A program made the position numbers and the translations under genes. From Desulfuromonas versatilis (GTDB taxonomy: Bacteria; Desulfobacterota; Desulfuromonadia; Desulfuromonadales; NIT-T3), in the NCBI RefSeq assembly GCF_019704135.1, contig NZ_AP024355.1, positions 3,156,001-3,220,000 on the forward strand: a stretch of DNA of 64,000 nt. The letters are read 5' to 3'. Shown here piece after piece: positions 8,625-15,860 of the stretch (its first letter is position 1; every line of letters begins with the position of its first letter). The notes beneath the pieces are model-generated. The model made no database searches, was not told the origin of the DNA, and saw only the letters and a list, made by a program, of their open reading frames with translations.

Positions 8625-9796
8625 GCCGGCTGCACCTCAAGCCGGGACACGACCGCCGGGTCCGCGGCGGCCACCCCTGGATCTTCAGCAACGAAATCGG
8701 ACGGCTGGAGGGCGACCCCGAACCCGGGGCCGCCCTTGAAGTTTTCACCCACCAGGGCGAGTTGGTCGGTACGGCCTATTACAACCCCCAATCCCTCATC
8801 GCAGCGCGCCTGCTGTCGCGCCGCCGCGAGTCCATCGACACTGCCGAATTCTTCCTGGAGCGCTTCGAGAAGGCCCTCGCCTACCGCCGCAGCCTCTACG
8901 GCGAGCTGAGCGCCCTGCGCCTGGTTTTCGGCGAGGCGGACGGGCTGCCCGGGTTGATCGTTGACCGCTACAACGACGTCTTATCGCTGCAGTTTCTGAC
9001 CCTGGGCATGGAGCGGCGGCGCGAAGCGATCCTCCAGGCGCTGGACCAACTGCTCGAGCCGAGCGCCGTCGTGGCCCGCAACGATGTGGCGGTCCGCGAA
9101 CTCGAGGGGCTGCCGCAGAAAATCGAGCTGTTGGCCGGCAAGCTGCCCGACGAGCTGGTCATCAACGAGCACGGCCTGCGTTTCCGGATCGACGTCACCG
9201 GCGGCCAGAAGACCGGGCATTTCCTCGACCAGAAGGAAAACCACGTGGCCCTGCAGGGGCGCGTGGCGGGCCGACGCGTGCTGGACATGTTCTGCTACTC
9301 GGGAAGCTGGTCCATCCACGCCGCCCGCTACGGAGCCCGGGAGGTCACCGGGGTCGACGTCTCGGCCGGTGCCGTGGCCCTGGCCCGGCAGAACGCCGAG
9401 CTCAATTTCCAGGACAAGGTCTGCGACTTCGTCCAGGCCGACGCCTTCGACCTGCTGCGCGACCTGCAGCGCGACGGCGAGCGCTTCGGCACGATCATCC
9501 TCGATCCGCCCGCCTTCGTCAAAAGCCGCAAGAAACTCCAGGAGGCGATCCGCGGCTATCTCACCATCAACCGCCGCGGGATGGAACTGCTCGAGCCCGG
9601 CGGTTTCCTGTTCACCTGCAGCTGCTCCTACCACATGGACCGCGAGACCTTCCTCGACACCCTGCGCAAGGCCGCCCAGCAGGCCGGCCGGGAAATGCGC
9701 CTGATCGAAATGCGCGGCCAGGCCTACGACCACCCGGTGCTGCTCGCCTGCCCCGAAACCGAATACCTCAAGTGCGCCATCCTGCAGGTTGTCTGA
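8621..9796 (+). CDS. rlmI: Class I SAM-dependent rRNA large-subunit methyltransferase, RlmI type
   Basis: 391 residues, close to E. coli RlmI (396). It has an N-terminal PUA domain (LHLKPGHDRRVRGGHPWIFSNEI), a central EEHEE-type region (FGEADGLPGLIVDRYND) and a Rossmann methyltransferase domain (VLDMFCYSGSWSIHAA, GVDVSAGAVALA, IILDPPAFVKSRK). The DPPAF motif and the following CSCSYHM match 5-methylcytosine 23S rRNA methyltransferases. The start is taken as the GTG at 8621, which overlaps the TGA of the ArsR gene (GTGA), suggesting translational coupling. An upstream in-frame ATG at 8459 would add a sequence with no similarity to the family. Confidence 0.85.
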   Translation: MSRLHLKPGHDRRVRGGHPWIFSNEIGRLEGDPEPGAALEVFTHQGELVGTAYYNPQSLIAARLLSRRRESIDTAEFFLERFEKALAYRRSLYGELSALRLVFGEADGLPGLIVDRYNDVLSLQFLTLGMERRREAILQALDQLLEPSAVVARNDVAVRELEGLPQKIELLAGKLPDELVINEHGLRFRIDVTGGQKTGHFLDQKENHVALQGRVAGRRVLDMFCYSGSWSIHAARYGAREVTGVDVSAGAVALARQNAELNFQDKVCDFVQADAFDLLRDLQRDGERFGTIILDPPAFVKSRKKLQEAIRGYLTINRRGMELLEPGGFLFTCSCSYHMDRETFLDTLRKAAQQAGREMRLIEMRGQAYDHPVLLACPETEYLKCAILQVV

Positions 9797-10021
9797 CGGC
9801 CGGAACCGGCTGACCGACCCTGAATCGCGAACGCGCCCCTAAAACTCCCTCTCCCTCAGGGAGAGGGTTGGGGTGAGGGTGGGGTAGCCGCCCCGGCCGC
9901 GTCCGATCCGACGGATCAGCGGCGGCCGGAGCGGAGGTTTACCTTCCGGCTTTGCCCTTCTCTCCAGAACGACCGCCAAGCATCCAGTATACTGGCCAAC
10001 AAGCCGTGTTCAACGCCAAGT
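9797..10021. other. Intergenic region between convergent rlmI and bioC
   Basis: Holds the REP-like palindrome at 9847-9882, a GC-rich hairpin with arms of about 8 bases at roughly 9893-9931, and a perfect 12-base palindrome CCAGTATACTGG at 9984-9995. No gene is seen. Confidence 0.5.
9847..9882. repeat. REP-like palindromic element
   Basis: CCCTCTCCCT (9847-9856), one base, AGGGAGAGGG (9858-9867), then GGGGTGAGGG. This short palindrome plus G-rich tail is a common interspersed intergenic repeat in proteobacteria. It lies between the convergent rlmI and bioC genes and may also act as a transcription terminator. Confidence 0.6.
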
Positions 10022-10840
10022 TCAGGGAATTAAAGGTTTACGGGCCAGGGCGTAGATGACCTGGTAGGTGGCGGGGATGGACCCGGCGCCGCCGAAGTCC
10101 TGCTGGTAGAGTTCGGCCATGCGCTGCATGACGCGGCGCGAGGAGAGCCCCGCGGGACGGTCGCTCGAAGCGTTCTGCGCGCCGATCTTCTTCAGGCTGC
10201 GCAGCAGGGCCGGCACGTCGGGATGGTGCTCGATCTCGTCGGCGCTGCGCACCTCGATCGCCTCGAAGCCGGCCCCGTCGAGGGCCTGCCGCACTGCCGC
10301 CTGGGTCGGGAAATCCTGGGCGTGGGAGGGATGGTCGGCGCCCGCTTCGGCCACCGCCCGGCGATGGCTGGTGCGCAGCTCGTACAGGGTCCGCTCGCCA
10401 AACAGGGCGATCCCGAGGCCGCCGCCCGGGGACAGCACCCGCAGCGCCTCGGCAAAGGCCGCCGGCAGGTCGTTCAGCCACTGGTAGACCGAGGAGGAGA
10501 CCAGCAGCCCGAAACGGCCGTCGCGAAACGGCAGCGCCTGGGCGTCCGCGTCCAGGGCGAGGGCCCCGGCCAGCTGGCCGGCGGCGTGCAGGGTCATGCC
10601 GTGGGCCAGATCGCAGAGCACCAGCGGCCGGTTGGCGAATTCCCGGGCCACACTCGCGGCCAGGGCCCCGGTGCCGGTCCCCACGTCGAGCACCGGCCCG
10701 TCGGAAGGGCTCTTGCGCCTGAGCAGGGCCAGCAGTTCATCGACCACCCGCTTCTGCACCAGGGCGTAGCGGTCATAATCCTCGGCGTGACAGGAGAAAT
10801 GCCGGCGAACCTGGCGGGTATCCACCACCGTGGGGGTCAT
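10022..10840 (-). CDS. bioC: Malonyl-[acyl-carrier protein] O-methyltransferase BioC
   Basis: 272 residues. Rossmann methyltransferase with VLDVGTGTGALAASVA as the SAM-binding motif I, and the BioC hallmarks VRRHFSCHAEDYDRYALVQ at the N-terminus and LVSSSVYQWLNDLPAAFAEALRVLSPGG. BioC methylates the free carboxyl of malonyl-ACP so that it can be elongated to pimeloyl-ACP methyl ester by fatty-acid synthesis. It is the last gene of the biotin operon and overlaps the bioH stop by four bases (ATGA). Together with BioH it makes a complete BioC-BioH pimelate route. Confidence 0.9.
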   Translation of the reverse strand: MTPTVVDTRQVRRHFSCHAEDYDRYALVQKRVVDELLALLRRKSPSDGPVLDVGTGTGALAASVAREFANRPLVLCDLAHGMTLHAAGQLAGALALDADAQALPFRDGRFGLLVSSSVYQWLNDLPAAFAEALRVLSPGGGLGIALFGERTLYELRTSHRRAVAEAGADHPSHAQDFPTQAAVRQALDGAGFEAIEVRSADEIEHHPDVPALLRSLKKIGAQNASSDRPAGLSSRRVMQRMAELYQQDFGGAGSIPATYQVIYALARKPLIP

Positions 10841-11640
10841 CCCAGAAACTCCCGCCAGAGGGCGAAGGTCGCCTCGGGCCGCGACAGAAAGGGGCCGTGG
10901 CCGGTTTCCGGCAGCAATGCCAGCCGCCCCTGGGGCAGCTGTTCGGCGAGGTAGCGGCCGGCGCCGGCCGGGGTGATGCGGTCGAGTTCGCCATGCACCA
11001 CCAGGGCCGGGCAGTCGACGGCGCCCAGGTCCCCGCGCTGGTCCGCCCCACCCAGAGCCTCGAGGGCGGCAAGAGCAACGTCCGGATCAGGAAGCCGCCC
11101 CGCGCGCACGGCAAACTCGACGATCCGCCGGTACCGCTGGCGGGCGATTTCTTCGCCCGCGAACTGCAGGGCGAAGAAATCGCCCATGGTCTTCAGGTAG
11201 GCACGCTGGAGGTTGCGGGCCATGGCCCGCACCTGCCCCGCCGGCAGGCCGTGGGGCCAAGCAGCGCTGGCGGTGAAGCAGGGGGTGCTGCCGACCAGCA
11301 GGATCCGTTCGATCCGGGCTCTCAGCCGCGGATAGAGCTCGAGCAGCACCTGCCCCCCCATCGACCACCCCAGAACCGCGGCATTCTCCAGATCGAGCCC
11401 TGCGAACCACTGGGCCAGATCCCCCCCCAGTTCGGCAAAACCGTAGCCCGGGCCGGGGTCCGAGGCGCCATGGCCGCGCAAATCGGGGGCCAGCACCCGG
11501 AATTCCCCGGAAAAAGCCTCCAGCGCTTCGCTGAACACCACCGACGACATGGACCAGCCGTGCAGCAGCACCAGGGGGCGGCCCGCCCCGGCCTCGCGGT
11601 AGGCCAGACGGCGCCCGTCGGCCAGGCAAAAGGACTGCAT
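10837..11640 (-). CDS. bioH: Pimeloyl-[acyl-carrier protein] methyl ester esterase BioH
   Basis: 267 residues, alpha/beta hydrolase fold. Oxyanion region LVLLHGWSMSS, nucleophile elbow GWSMGGQVLLEL (Ser in GWSMGG), acid in VVHGELDRITPA and catalytic His in PETGHGPFLSRPE. The GWS-x-GG elbow is typical of BioH. It hydrolyses the methyl ester of pimeloyl-ACP, releasing pimeloyl-ACP for BioF. The ATG at 11640 has GGAGG about 9 bases upstream, inside the end of bioF; a longer in-frame start at 11685 would overlap bioF by 43 bases. Overlap with bioC (ATGA) supports one transcript. Confidence 0.88.
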   Translation of the reverse strand: MQSFCLADGRRLAYREAGAGRPLVLLHGWSMSSVVFSEALEAFSGEFRVLAPDLRGHGASDPGPGYGFAELGGDLAQWFAGLDLENAAVLGWSMGGQVLLELYPRLRARIERILLVGSTPCFTASAAWPHGLPAGQVRAMARNLQRAYLKTMGDFFALQFAGEEIARQRYRRIVEFAVRAGRLPDPDVALAALEALGGADQRGDLGAVDCPALVVHGELDRITPAGAGRYLAEQLPQGRLALLPETGHGPFLSRPEATFALWREFLG

Positions 11641-11642
11641 GC

Positions 11643-12812
11643 TCAGACCTCCGCCAGGACCTGGGCGATGAGCCCGGCGGCCCACTCCAGCTCATCAATG
11701 CGATGATCGGCCATCAAGGTCGCCCGCAGCCGGCAGCGACCGCCGGCCACGGTGGGGGGGCGGATCCCCTGGACGAAGACTCCCGCTTCGAACAGGCGCG
11801 CCGAGGCGGCCATGGTGCGGGCCGGCTCGCCGGTCAGCACCGGGACGATCTGGGTGGTGCTGCCGAGCAGATCAAAGCCTTGCGCAGCCAGCAGCCCGGC
11901 GAACAGCTCGCGGTTGCGGCGCAGGGCTTCGCGGCGCCGGGCCCCCTCCTCGCTCTCCACCAAGTCGAAGGCCGCCTCGGCGGCGGCCAGCACCGCCGGC
12001 GGCAGGCTGGTGGAGAAGATGAAGGGGCGCGAGCGGTTGATCAGGGTCTCGATCAGCACCCGGTCGGCGGCCAGGTAGGCGCCGAATCCCCCCAGGGCCT
12101 TGCCGAAGGTCCCCATCTGCAGATCGACGGCGCCCAGGCAGCCGAGTTCCTCGGCGGTGCCCCGGCCGGTCTGCCCCAGCACCCCGGTGCCGTGGGCGTC
12201 GTCCACCATCAGCAGCGCATCGTAGCGCTGTTTGAGTTCGACCAGCGCGGGCAGCGGCGCCACATCCCCGTCCATGCTGAACACCCCGTCGCTGACGATC
12301 AGCCAGCGCCCCTTGCGCCTGGGGGCTTCGGCGCGCATCAGCCGCTCGAGGGCATCGGCGTCGTTGTGGGGGTAGACCAGGGTGCGGGCTTTGGCGAGGC
12401 GGCAGCCGTCGACGATGGAGGCGTGGTTGAGGGCGTCGGAGAAAATCAGGTCGTCGGGGCCGGTCAGCCCCTGGATGATGCCGGTATTGGCGGCGAAGCC
12501 CGAGTTGAAGACCAGGGCGGCCTCGCTCCCCTTGAAGGCGGCGATGCGCCGCTCGAGGCGCTCGTGCAGTTCCATGGTGCCCGAGACCAGGCGGCTCGCT
12601 CCCGAGCCTACCCCGTAGCGGGCGGTGGCGGCGCAGGCGGCATCGACCAGGCGCGCGTGGCTGGCCAGCCCGAGATAGTTGTTGGAGCACAGCAGCAGCA
12701 CCTCGCGCCCCTCCATGGTCACCCGCGGGCCCTGGGCCCCGCCGATGGTCCGCAGCGAGCGCAGCATCCCCTGCTCGCGCAGCTCATCGAGCTGGCGGCG
12801 AAATCCTTCCAT
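11643..12812 (-). CDS. bioF: 8-amino-7-oxononanoate synthase BioF
   Basis: 389 residues, a PLP enzyme of the alpha-oxoamine synthase group. Visible marks: [61 protein letters not shown] (Asp that contacts the pyridine nitrogen, and the His), and [14 protein letters not shown] with the Schiff-base Lys in FGKALG. It joins L-alanine to pimeloyl-CoA or pimeloyl-ACP. The start is the ATG at 12812 with GGGAG 8 bases upstream; an in-frame ATG at 12827 is an alternative. It is 2 bases downstream of bioW. Confidence 0.93.
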   Translation of the reverse strand: MEGFRRQLDELREQGMLRSLRTIGGAQGPRVTMEGREVLLLCSNNYLGLASHARLVDAACAATARYGVGSGASRLVSGTMELHERLERRIAAFKGSEAALVFNSGFAANTGIIQGLTGPDDLIFSDALNHASIVDGCRLAKARTLVYPHNDADALERLMRAEAPRRKGRWLIVSDGVFSMDGDVAPLPALVELKQRYDALLMVDDAHGTGVLGQTGRGTAEELGCLGAVDLQMGTFGKALGGFGAYLAADRVLIETLINRSRPFIFSTSLPPAVLAAAEAAFDLVESEEGARRREALRRNRELFAGLLAAQGFDLLGSTTQIVPVLTGEPARTMAASARLFEAGVFVQGIRPPTVAGGRCRLRATLMADHRIDELEWAAGLIAQVLAEV

Positions 12813-12814
12813 GC

Positions 12815-13615
12815 TCAGTTCTCCCATTCGATCTCGCCGTTGATGCGTCCGACTTCGGTGATCAGCAGGGCGGCGTGTTCGAGGTAATCGATCAGGGCCG
12901 GCAGGTCGAGTCCGGCGCGCCGGATGAAAAAAGCCCGTCCGCCCCGCTCTTCGCCGGCAGGCTTCAAATGGGGCATGCGCTGGTACCCCCCGAAAGGGGT
13001 GGCCACATAGCCGGCGGTGTAGTCGGGGTCGTCTGACCAGCAGAGTTCGGCGACCACCCCCGGCGCCGAGAGCACCTTGGCGGCCAGCACCAACGCCTCG
13101 CGCACGTGGGGATTGTCGAGCCCTCGCTCGGCCAGGCGCAGGCGGAGCTGCAGCTCGGCGCCCGGCGCAAGGTCCATGCGCGAAGCCCGCACTCCCCGGG
13201 CCCGGTCGGGCTCGAGGCGCTCGCCGCTGTCGGCATCGACCAGCATCGCCCCGCGCATGTTGCCGCCAGTCGGCGAGGCGCCCTGCGCCAGGGCCTCGAT
13301 GGCCAAAGAGGCGGCGACCTCGCGCACTCCCGCCGCAACCAGCAGACGCAGGGCCGCCTGACGGCCCTGCCGGTAATCGGCGACACAGAGGGTGGTCAGG
13401 TCCGGCAGCCGGCCGCTGGCCACCGCCTCGGCGGGCAGCGCCTCGACGGTGAGAACGATCTGCTCCGCCTCCCCCCGGGGATGCTCCAGGGCCCGGCGCA
13501 GCAGGGCTGCGGCCAGGGATTCGAGGTCCTGCCGGCCGCCCAATCGCTCGGCACCGGAGAGATGAGCGCCCTGGCGGCTGGCATGCATGCGGATGCTGTA
13601 CAATGTGCGCGTCAT
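12815..13615 (-). CDS. bioW: 6-carboxyhexanoate-CoA ligase (pimeloyl-CoA synthetase) BioW
   Basis: About 266 residues, the family length. It shows BioW signatures: [21 protein letters not shown] near the N-terminus, [59 protein letters not shown] and the C-terminal [13 protein letters not shown] with INGEIEWEN. BioW activates free pimelic acid with ATP and CoA. It is first in an operon that also encodes BioH and BioC, which make pimeloyl-ACP by a different route; having both is unusual. The start is uncertain: ATG 13615 lacks a ribosome site and lies close to the predicted transcription start, so the mRNA may be leaderless; an in-frame GTG at 13633 is the alternative. Confidence 0.88.
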   Translation of the reverse strand: MTRTLYSIRMHASRQGAHLSGAERLGGRQDLESLAAALLRRALEHPRGEAEQIVLTVEALPAEAVASGRLPDLTTLCVADYRQGRQAALRLLVAAGVREVAASLAIEALAQGASPTGGNMRGAMLVDADSGERLEPDRARGVRASRMDLAPGAELQLRLRLAERGLDNPHVREALVLAAKVLSAPGVVAELCWSDDPDYTAGYVATPFGGYQRMPHLKPAGEERGGRAFFIRRAGLDLPALIDYLEHAALLITEVGRINGEIEWEN

Positions 13616-13625
13616 AAGGGGCGAA

Positions 13626-13652
13626 ATTATCACGCGGCCCCCGCATTGTCAA
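13626..13652 (-). promoter_or_regulatory. Promoter of the biotin operon
   Basis: On the minus strand TTGACA (13647-13652) is followed after 15 bases by GATAAT (13626-13631), or after 17 bases by TAATTT. The -35 box lies inside one half of the BirA operator at 13646-13677. The predicted RNA start is only a few bases before the bioW ATG at 13615. Confidence 0.55.
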
Positions 13653-13677
13653 CCTAACGAAAGAACAGGGTTGACAA
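13646..13677. promoter_or_regulatory. BirA biotin-repressor operator
   Basis: Perfect inverted repeat TTGTCAACC (13646-13654) / GGTTGACAA (13669-13677) with a 14-base spacer. This fits the known BirA box layout (TTGTNAACC, 14-15 bases, GGTTNACAA). It covers the -35 box of the bioW promoter, so biotin-loaded BirA bound here would shut off the whole bioWFHC operon. Confidence 0.88.
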
Positions 13678-13768
13678 GCACGGGGTCTTTTCGCCAAAGT
13701 CTGTCTGTGGTAGCCTTGGTGCCACGTTTTTCTATCTTTCCCCATGAGAGGATTCGGGCCTTAAGCCT

Positions 13769-14560
13769 ATGGACAGACTGCTTCTCAACACCGCCTTCGC
13801 CACCTACCTGCTCTCGGTCCTGCTCTACCTGGCCCACGCGCTGCTGCGCCGGCCCTTGTTGTGGCGCAGCGCCTTCGGCCTGGTGCTGGCGGGCTTCGCC
13901 CTGCAGACGGTTTGTCTGGTTCTGCGCTGGATACAGGCCGGCTACCTGCCGATCACCAACCTGTTTTCCACCCTGTTCTTTTTCAGCTGGGCGCTGGCGG
14001 CCTGCTATCTCTACTTTGAAATCCGCTACCGCATTCATGCCGCCGGGTTGTTCGTGATGTTTCTCAACCTGCTGCTGCTTGGCTTCGCCGTGCCGCGCAA
14101 CCCGGCCTTCGCCCCGCTGATCCCGGCCCTGGACACCCCTCTGTTCACCCTGCACGTGGTGTTCTCGTTTTTCGGCTACGCGCTGTTCGCCATGGCCTTT
14201 TCCCTGGGCGTACTCTACCTGGTGCGCCGCACCACCGGCAGCGAGCTGCTTCCCGAACTGTCCCTGCTGCGCAAACTGAACGAGGAGTCGATTTTCCTCG
14301 GTTTCTGCCTGTTCACCCTGTGCATGCTCTTCGGCAGTGTCTGGGCCCAGGTCGCCTGGGGCTACTACTTTTCGTGGAACATCAAGGGGATATGGTCCTT
14401 CCTGGTCTGGCTGTTCTATGCCGGGATGTGCCACGCCAAATTCGTCCGCCGCTGGCAGGGGACCGGCTACGCCATACTCTCCATCGCCGGCTTCGGCGTG
14501 GTGCTCTTCACCTACCTGGGCATTGGGCTGCTGATGAGCAGCAATCACCCCCTCGAGTAA
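13769..14560 (+). CDS. ccsB: Cytochrome c biogenesis protein of the CcsA/CcsB (WWD) family, System II
   Basis: 263 residues, eight or so membrane segments. It has LHVVFSFFGYALFA (conserved histidine) and the tryptophan-rich loop VAWGYYFSWNIKGIWSFLVWLFYAGMCH (in pieces: WGYYFSWN, IKGIW). The usual loop reads WGxYWxWDPKExW; here DPKE is replaced by NIKG. Together with ResB it forms the heme export and cytochrome c synthetase complex of System II, which attaches heme to CXXCH motifs outside the inner membrane. The name follows TIGR03144; the same protein is called CcsA or ResC elsewhere. It starts about 90 bases from the BirA operator and overlaps nothing; resB follows 6 bases after the stop. 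Confidence 0.85.
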   Translation: MDRLLLNTAFATYLLSVLLYLAHALLRRPLLWRSAFGLVLAGFALQTVCLVLRWIQAGYLPITNLFSTLFFFSWALAACYLYFEIRYRIHAAGLFVMFLNLLLLGFAVPRNPAFAPLIPALDTPLFTLHVVFSFFGYALFAMAFSLGVLYLVRRTTGSELLPELSLLRKLNEESIFLGFCLFTLCMLFGSVWAQVAWGYYFSWNIKGIWSFLVWLFYAGMCHAKFVRRWQGTGYAILSIAGFGVVLFTYLGIGLLMSSNHPLE

Positions 14561-14566
14561 TCGACC

Positions 14567-15619
14567 ATGAATCTGCTATCCAGAACCTGGGACTGGCTCT
14601 GCTCTCTGAAACTCGCCATCGTCCTGGCCACCGCCGCCACCCTGCTGATCATGGGCGGCTCGCTGCTGATCCCTGGCAACCCGCGCATCTTCGCCAGCAT
14701 GGACGCCCTGCCGTTGGGGACCTGGCTGAGCCAGGTGGGCTCACGGGCCCCAGGGCTGAGCTGGTGGGTCTACGCCGCCGCCGTGCTGATGGTGCTGCTG
14801 GGGATCAACACCCTGTGCTGCTTCATCGACTGGCTGCTGCGGCTGAACTCGCGCTGGCGCAAAACCGGCGAATACCTGATCCACCTCGGTTTCATTCTGG
14901 TCCTGACAGCCTATGTCTGGGGCAGCGCCGCGGGTTTTCGCAGCGAAGCGCAGCGCATCGCCGTGGGGCAGACCCTGGCGATTCCCCAGATGCCGGGCCA
15001 CTACCTGCGCCTCGAGGCCTTCGAACCGGTCTTCGGGGCCGGCGGCCGGCCCCTGGACATGGTCAGCACCCTGACCCTGTTGATGGGGGAAACGGTCGTG
15101 GCCAGCGGCACCGTCCGCACCAACCACCCGCTGACCTATGGGGGCCTGGCAGTCCTGGCCGTCTCCCTTGACCGGTCGGTCGAGGGGTTCCGCTTCTTCC
15201 AGCCAGGACGCGGCCAGCTCACCCTGACCTCGGGCTCCACCCTCCCCCTGCCGGGAGGCGCCCTGCTGGAAGTGCTCGGCTTCGTCCCCCATGCGCGCCG
15301 GTTGCCGGACGGCAGGGTGGTTTCCCTGGGGGAGAACCTGATCGACCCGGCCATGGAATTTCGCCTGCGCCGCCCGGGAGAACCGCCGCTGCACTTCTGG
15401 CATTTTTTGAAAGGCGGCTCCCCTCCCCAGCTGGGAACCATCGGCGTGGAGCTGCGCCCGACGGAGCCGGCATTCGGCTACGTGAGTATCCTCAACATCC
15501 ATCACGACCCCGGCACCCGGCTGGCCCTTGTCGGGGCCGTGGCCATGCTGGCCGGGGTGCTACTGGCGCTGGTCTCCTTTTACCGCAAGCGCAGCCGGGG
15601 CGACCGTCCAGAAATCTAG
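14567..15619 (+). CDS. resB: Cytochrome c biogenesis protein ResB
   Basis: 350 residues. Membrane segments at the N-terminus (SLKLAIVLATAATLLIMGG), near residue 65-85 (WWVYAAAVLMVLLGINTLCCF), near 105-120 (LIHLGFILVLTAYVWG) and at the C-terminus (LALVGAVAMLAGVLLALVSFY), with a large periplasmic domain between the last two, as in ResB. The conserved NTLCCFIDWL and the LGFILVLTAYVWG helix fit the family. It is the partner of the WWD protein encoded 6 bases upstream. The pair would serve the multiheme cytochromes encoded at 44-46 kb and others. Confidence 0.85.
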   Translation: MNLLSRTWDWLCSLKLAIVLATAATLLIMGGSLLIPGNPRIFASMDALPLGTWLSQVGSRAPGLSWWVYAAAVLMVLLGINTLCCFIDWLLRLNSRWRKTGEYLIHLGFILVLTAYVWGSAAGFRSEAQRIAVGQTLAIPQMPGHYLRLEAFEPVFGAGGRPLDMVSTLTLLMGETVVASGTVRTNHPLTYGGLAVLAVSLDRSVEGFRFFQPGRGQLTLTSGSTLPLPGGALLEVLGFVPHARRLPDGRVVSLGENLIDPAMEFRLRRPGEPPLHFWHFLKGGSPPQLGTIGVELRPTEPAFGYVSILNIHHDPGTRLALVGAVAMLAGVLLALVSFYRKRSRGDRPEI

Positions 15620-15748
15620 GGCCCGGATTCGCTGGGGAAAGAGGCTGCCGCCCCCGGGCCCCGGCCTGACGCCGCCGGAGAATCGTGTTTTTCTCGCAAA
15701 ATCGCCGGGTTGATTAGCCATCTCCGGTTCTCAGCGGCCATTTCCCGC

Positions 15749-15777
15749 TTGCATTAAACTCCGGCAGCCCCTAGTAT
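15749..15777 (+). promoter_or_regulatory. Promoter for the 942-residue membrane scaffold gene
   Basis: TTGCAT (15749-15754), 17-base spacer, TAGTAT (15772-15777). The gap 15620-15860 otherwise holds a GC-rich inverted repeat just after resB (GGGCCCGG 15619-15626 / CCGGGCCC 15654-15661), without a T tract. Confidence 0.55.
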
Positions 15778-15860
15778 TGGGATTTGACAATTTTTTCGCA
15801 TCCGGGACGCCGATCCGGCAATTTTCTGCGACTCACTCGGGTTAACAGGGAAGGTTTTTC

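Noticed and set aside
9901-9975. Riboswitch-like wording (GGGCAAAGCC) on the minus strand after bioC
   Set aside because: It vaguely recalls c-di-GMP or glycine riboswitches, but the conserved cores do not fit and no gene starts downstream.
13671-13705. TTGACA pointing towards ccsB as a promoter
   Set aside because: It is one half of the BirA box; no acceptable -10 sequence lies 16-18 bases downstream.
12813-13745. N-terminal extension of bioF giving a 700-residue protein
   Set aside because: The extra part is the bioW region read in another frame; it is Arg/Gly/Ala-rich, and bioF has its own ribosome site before the ATG at 12812.
15784-15812. Consensus TTGACA upstream of the 942-residue gene
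   Set aside because: No -10 box follows at the right spacing; the element at 15749-15777 is better.
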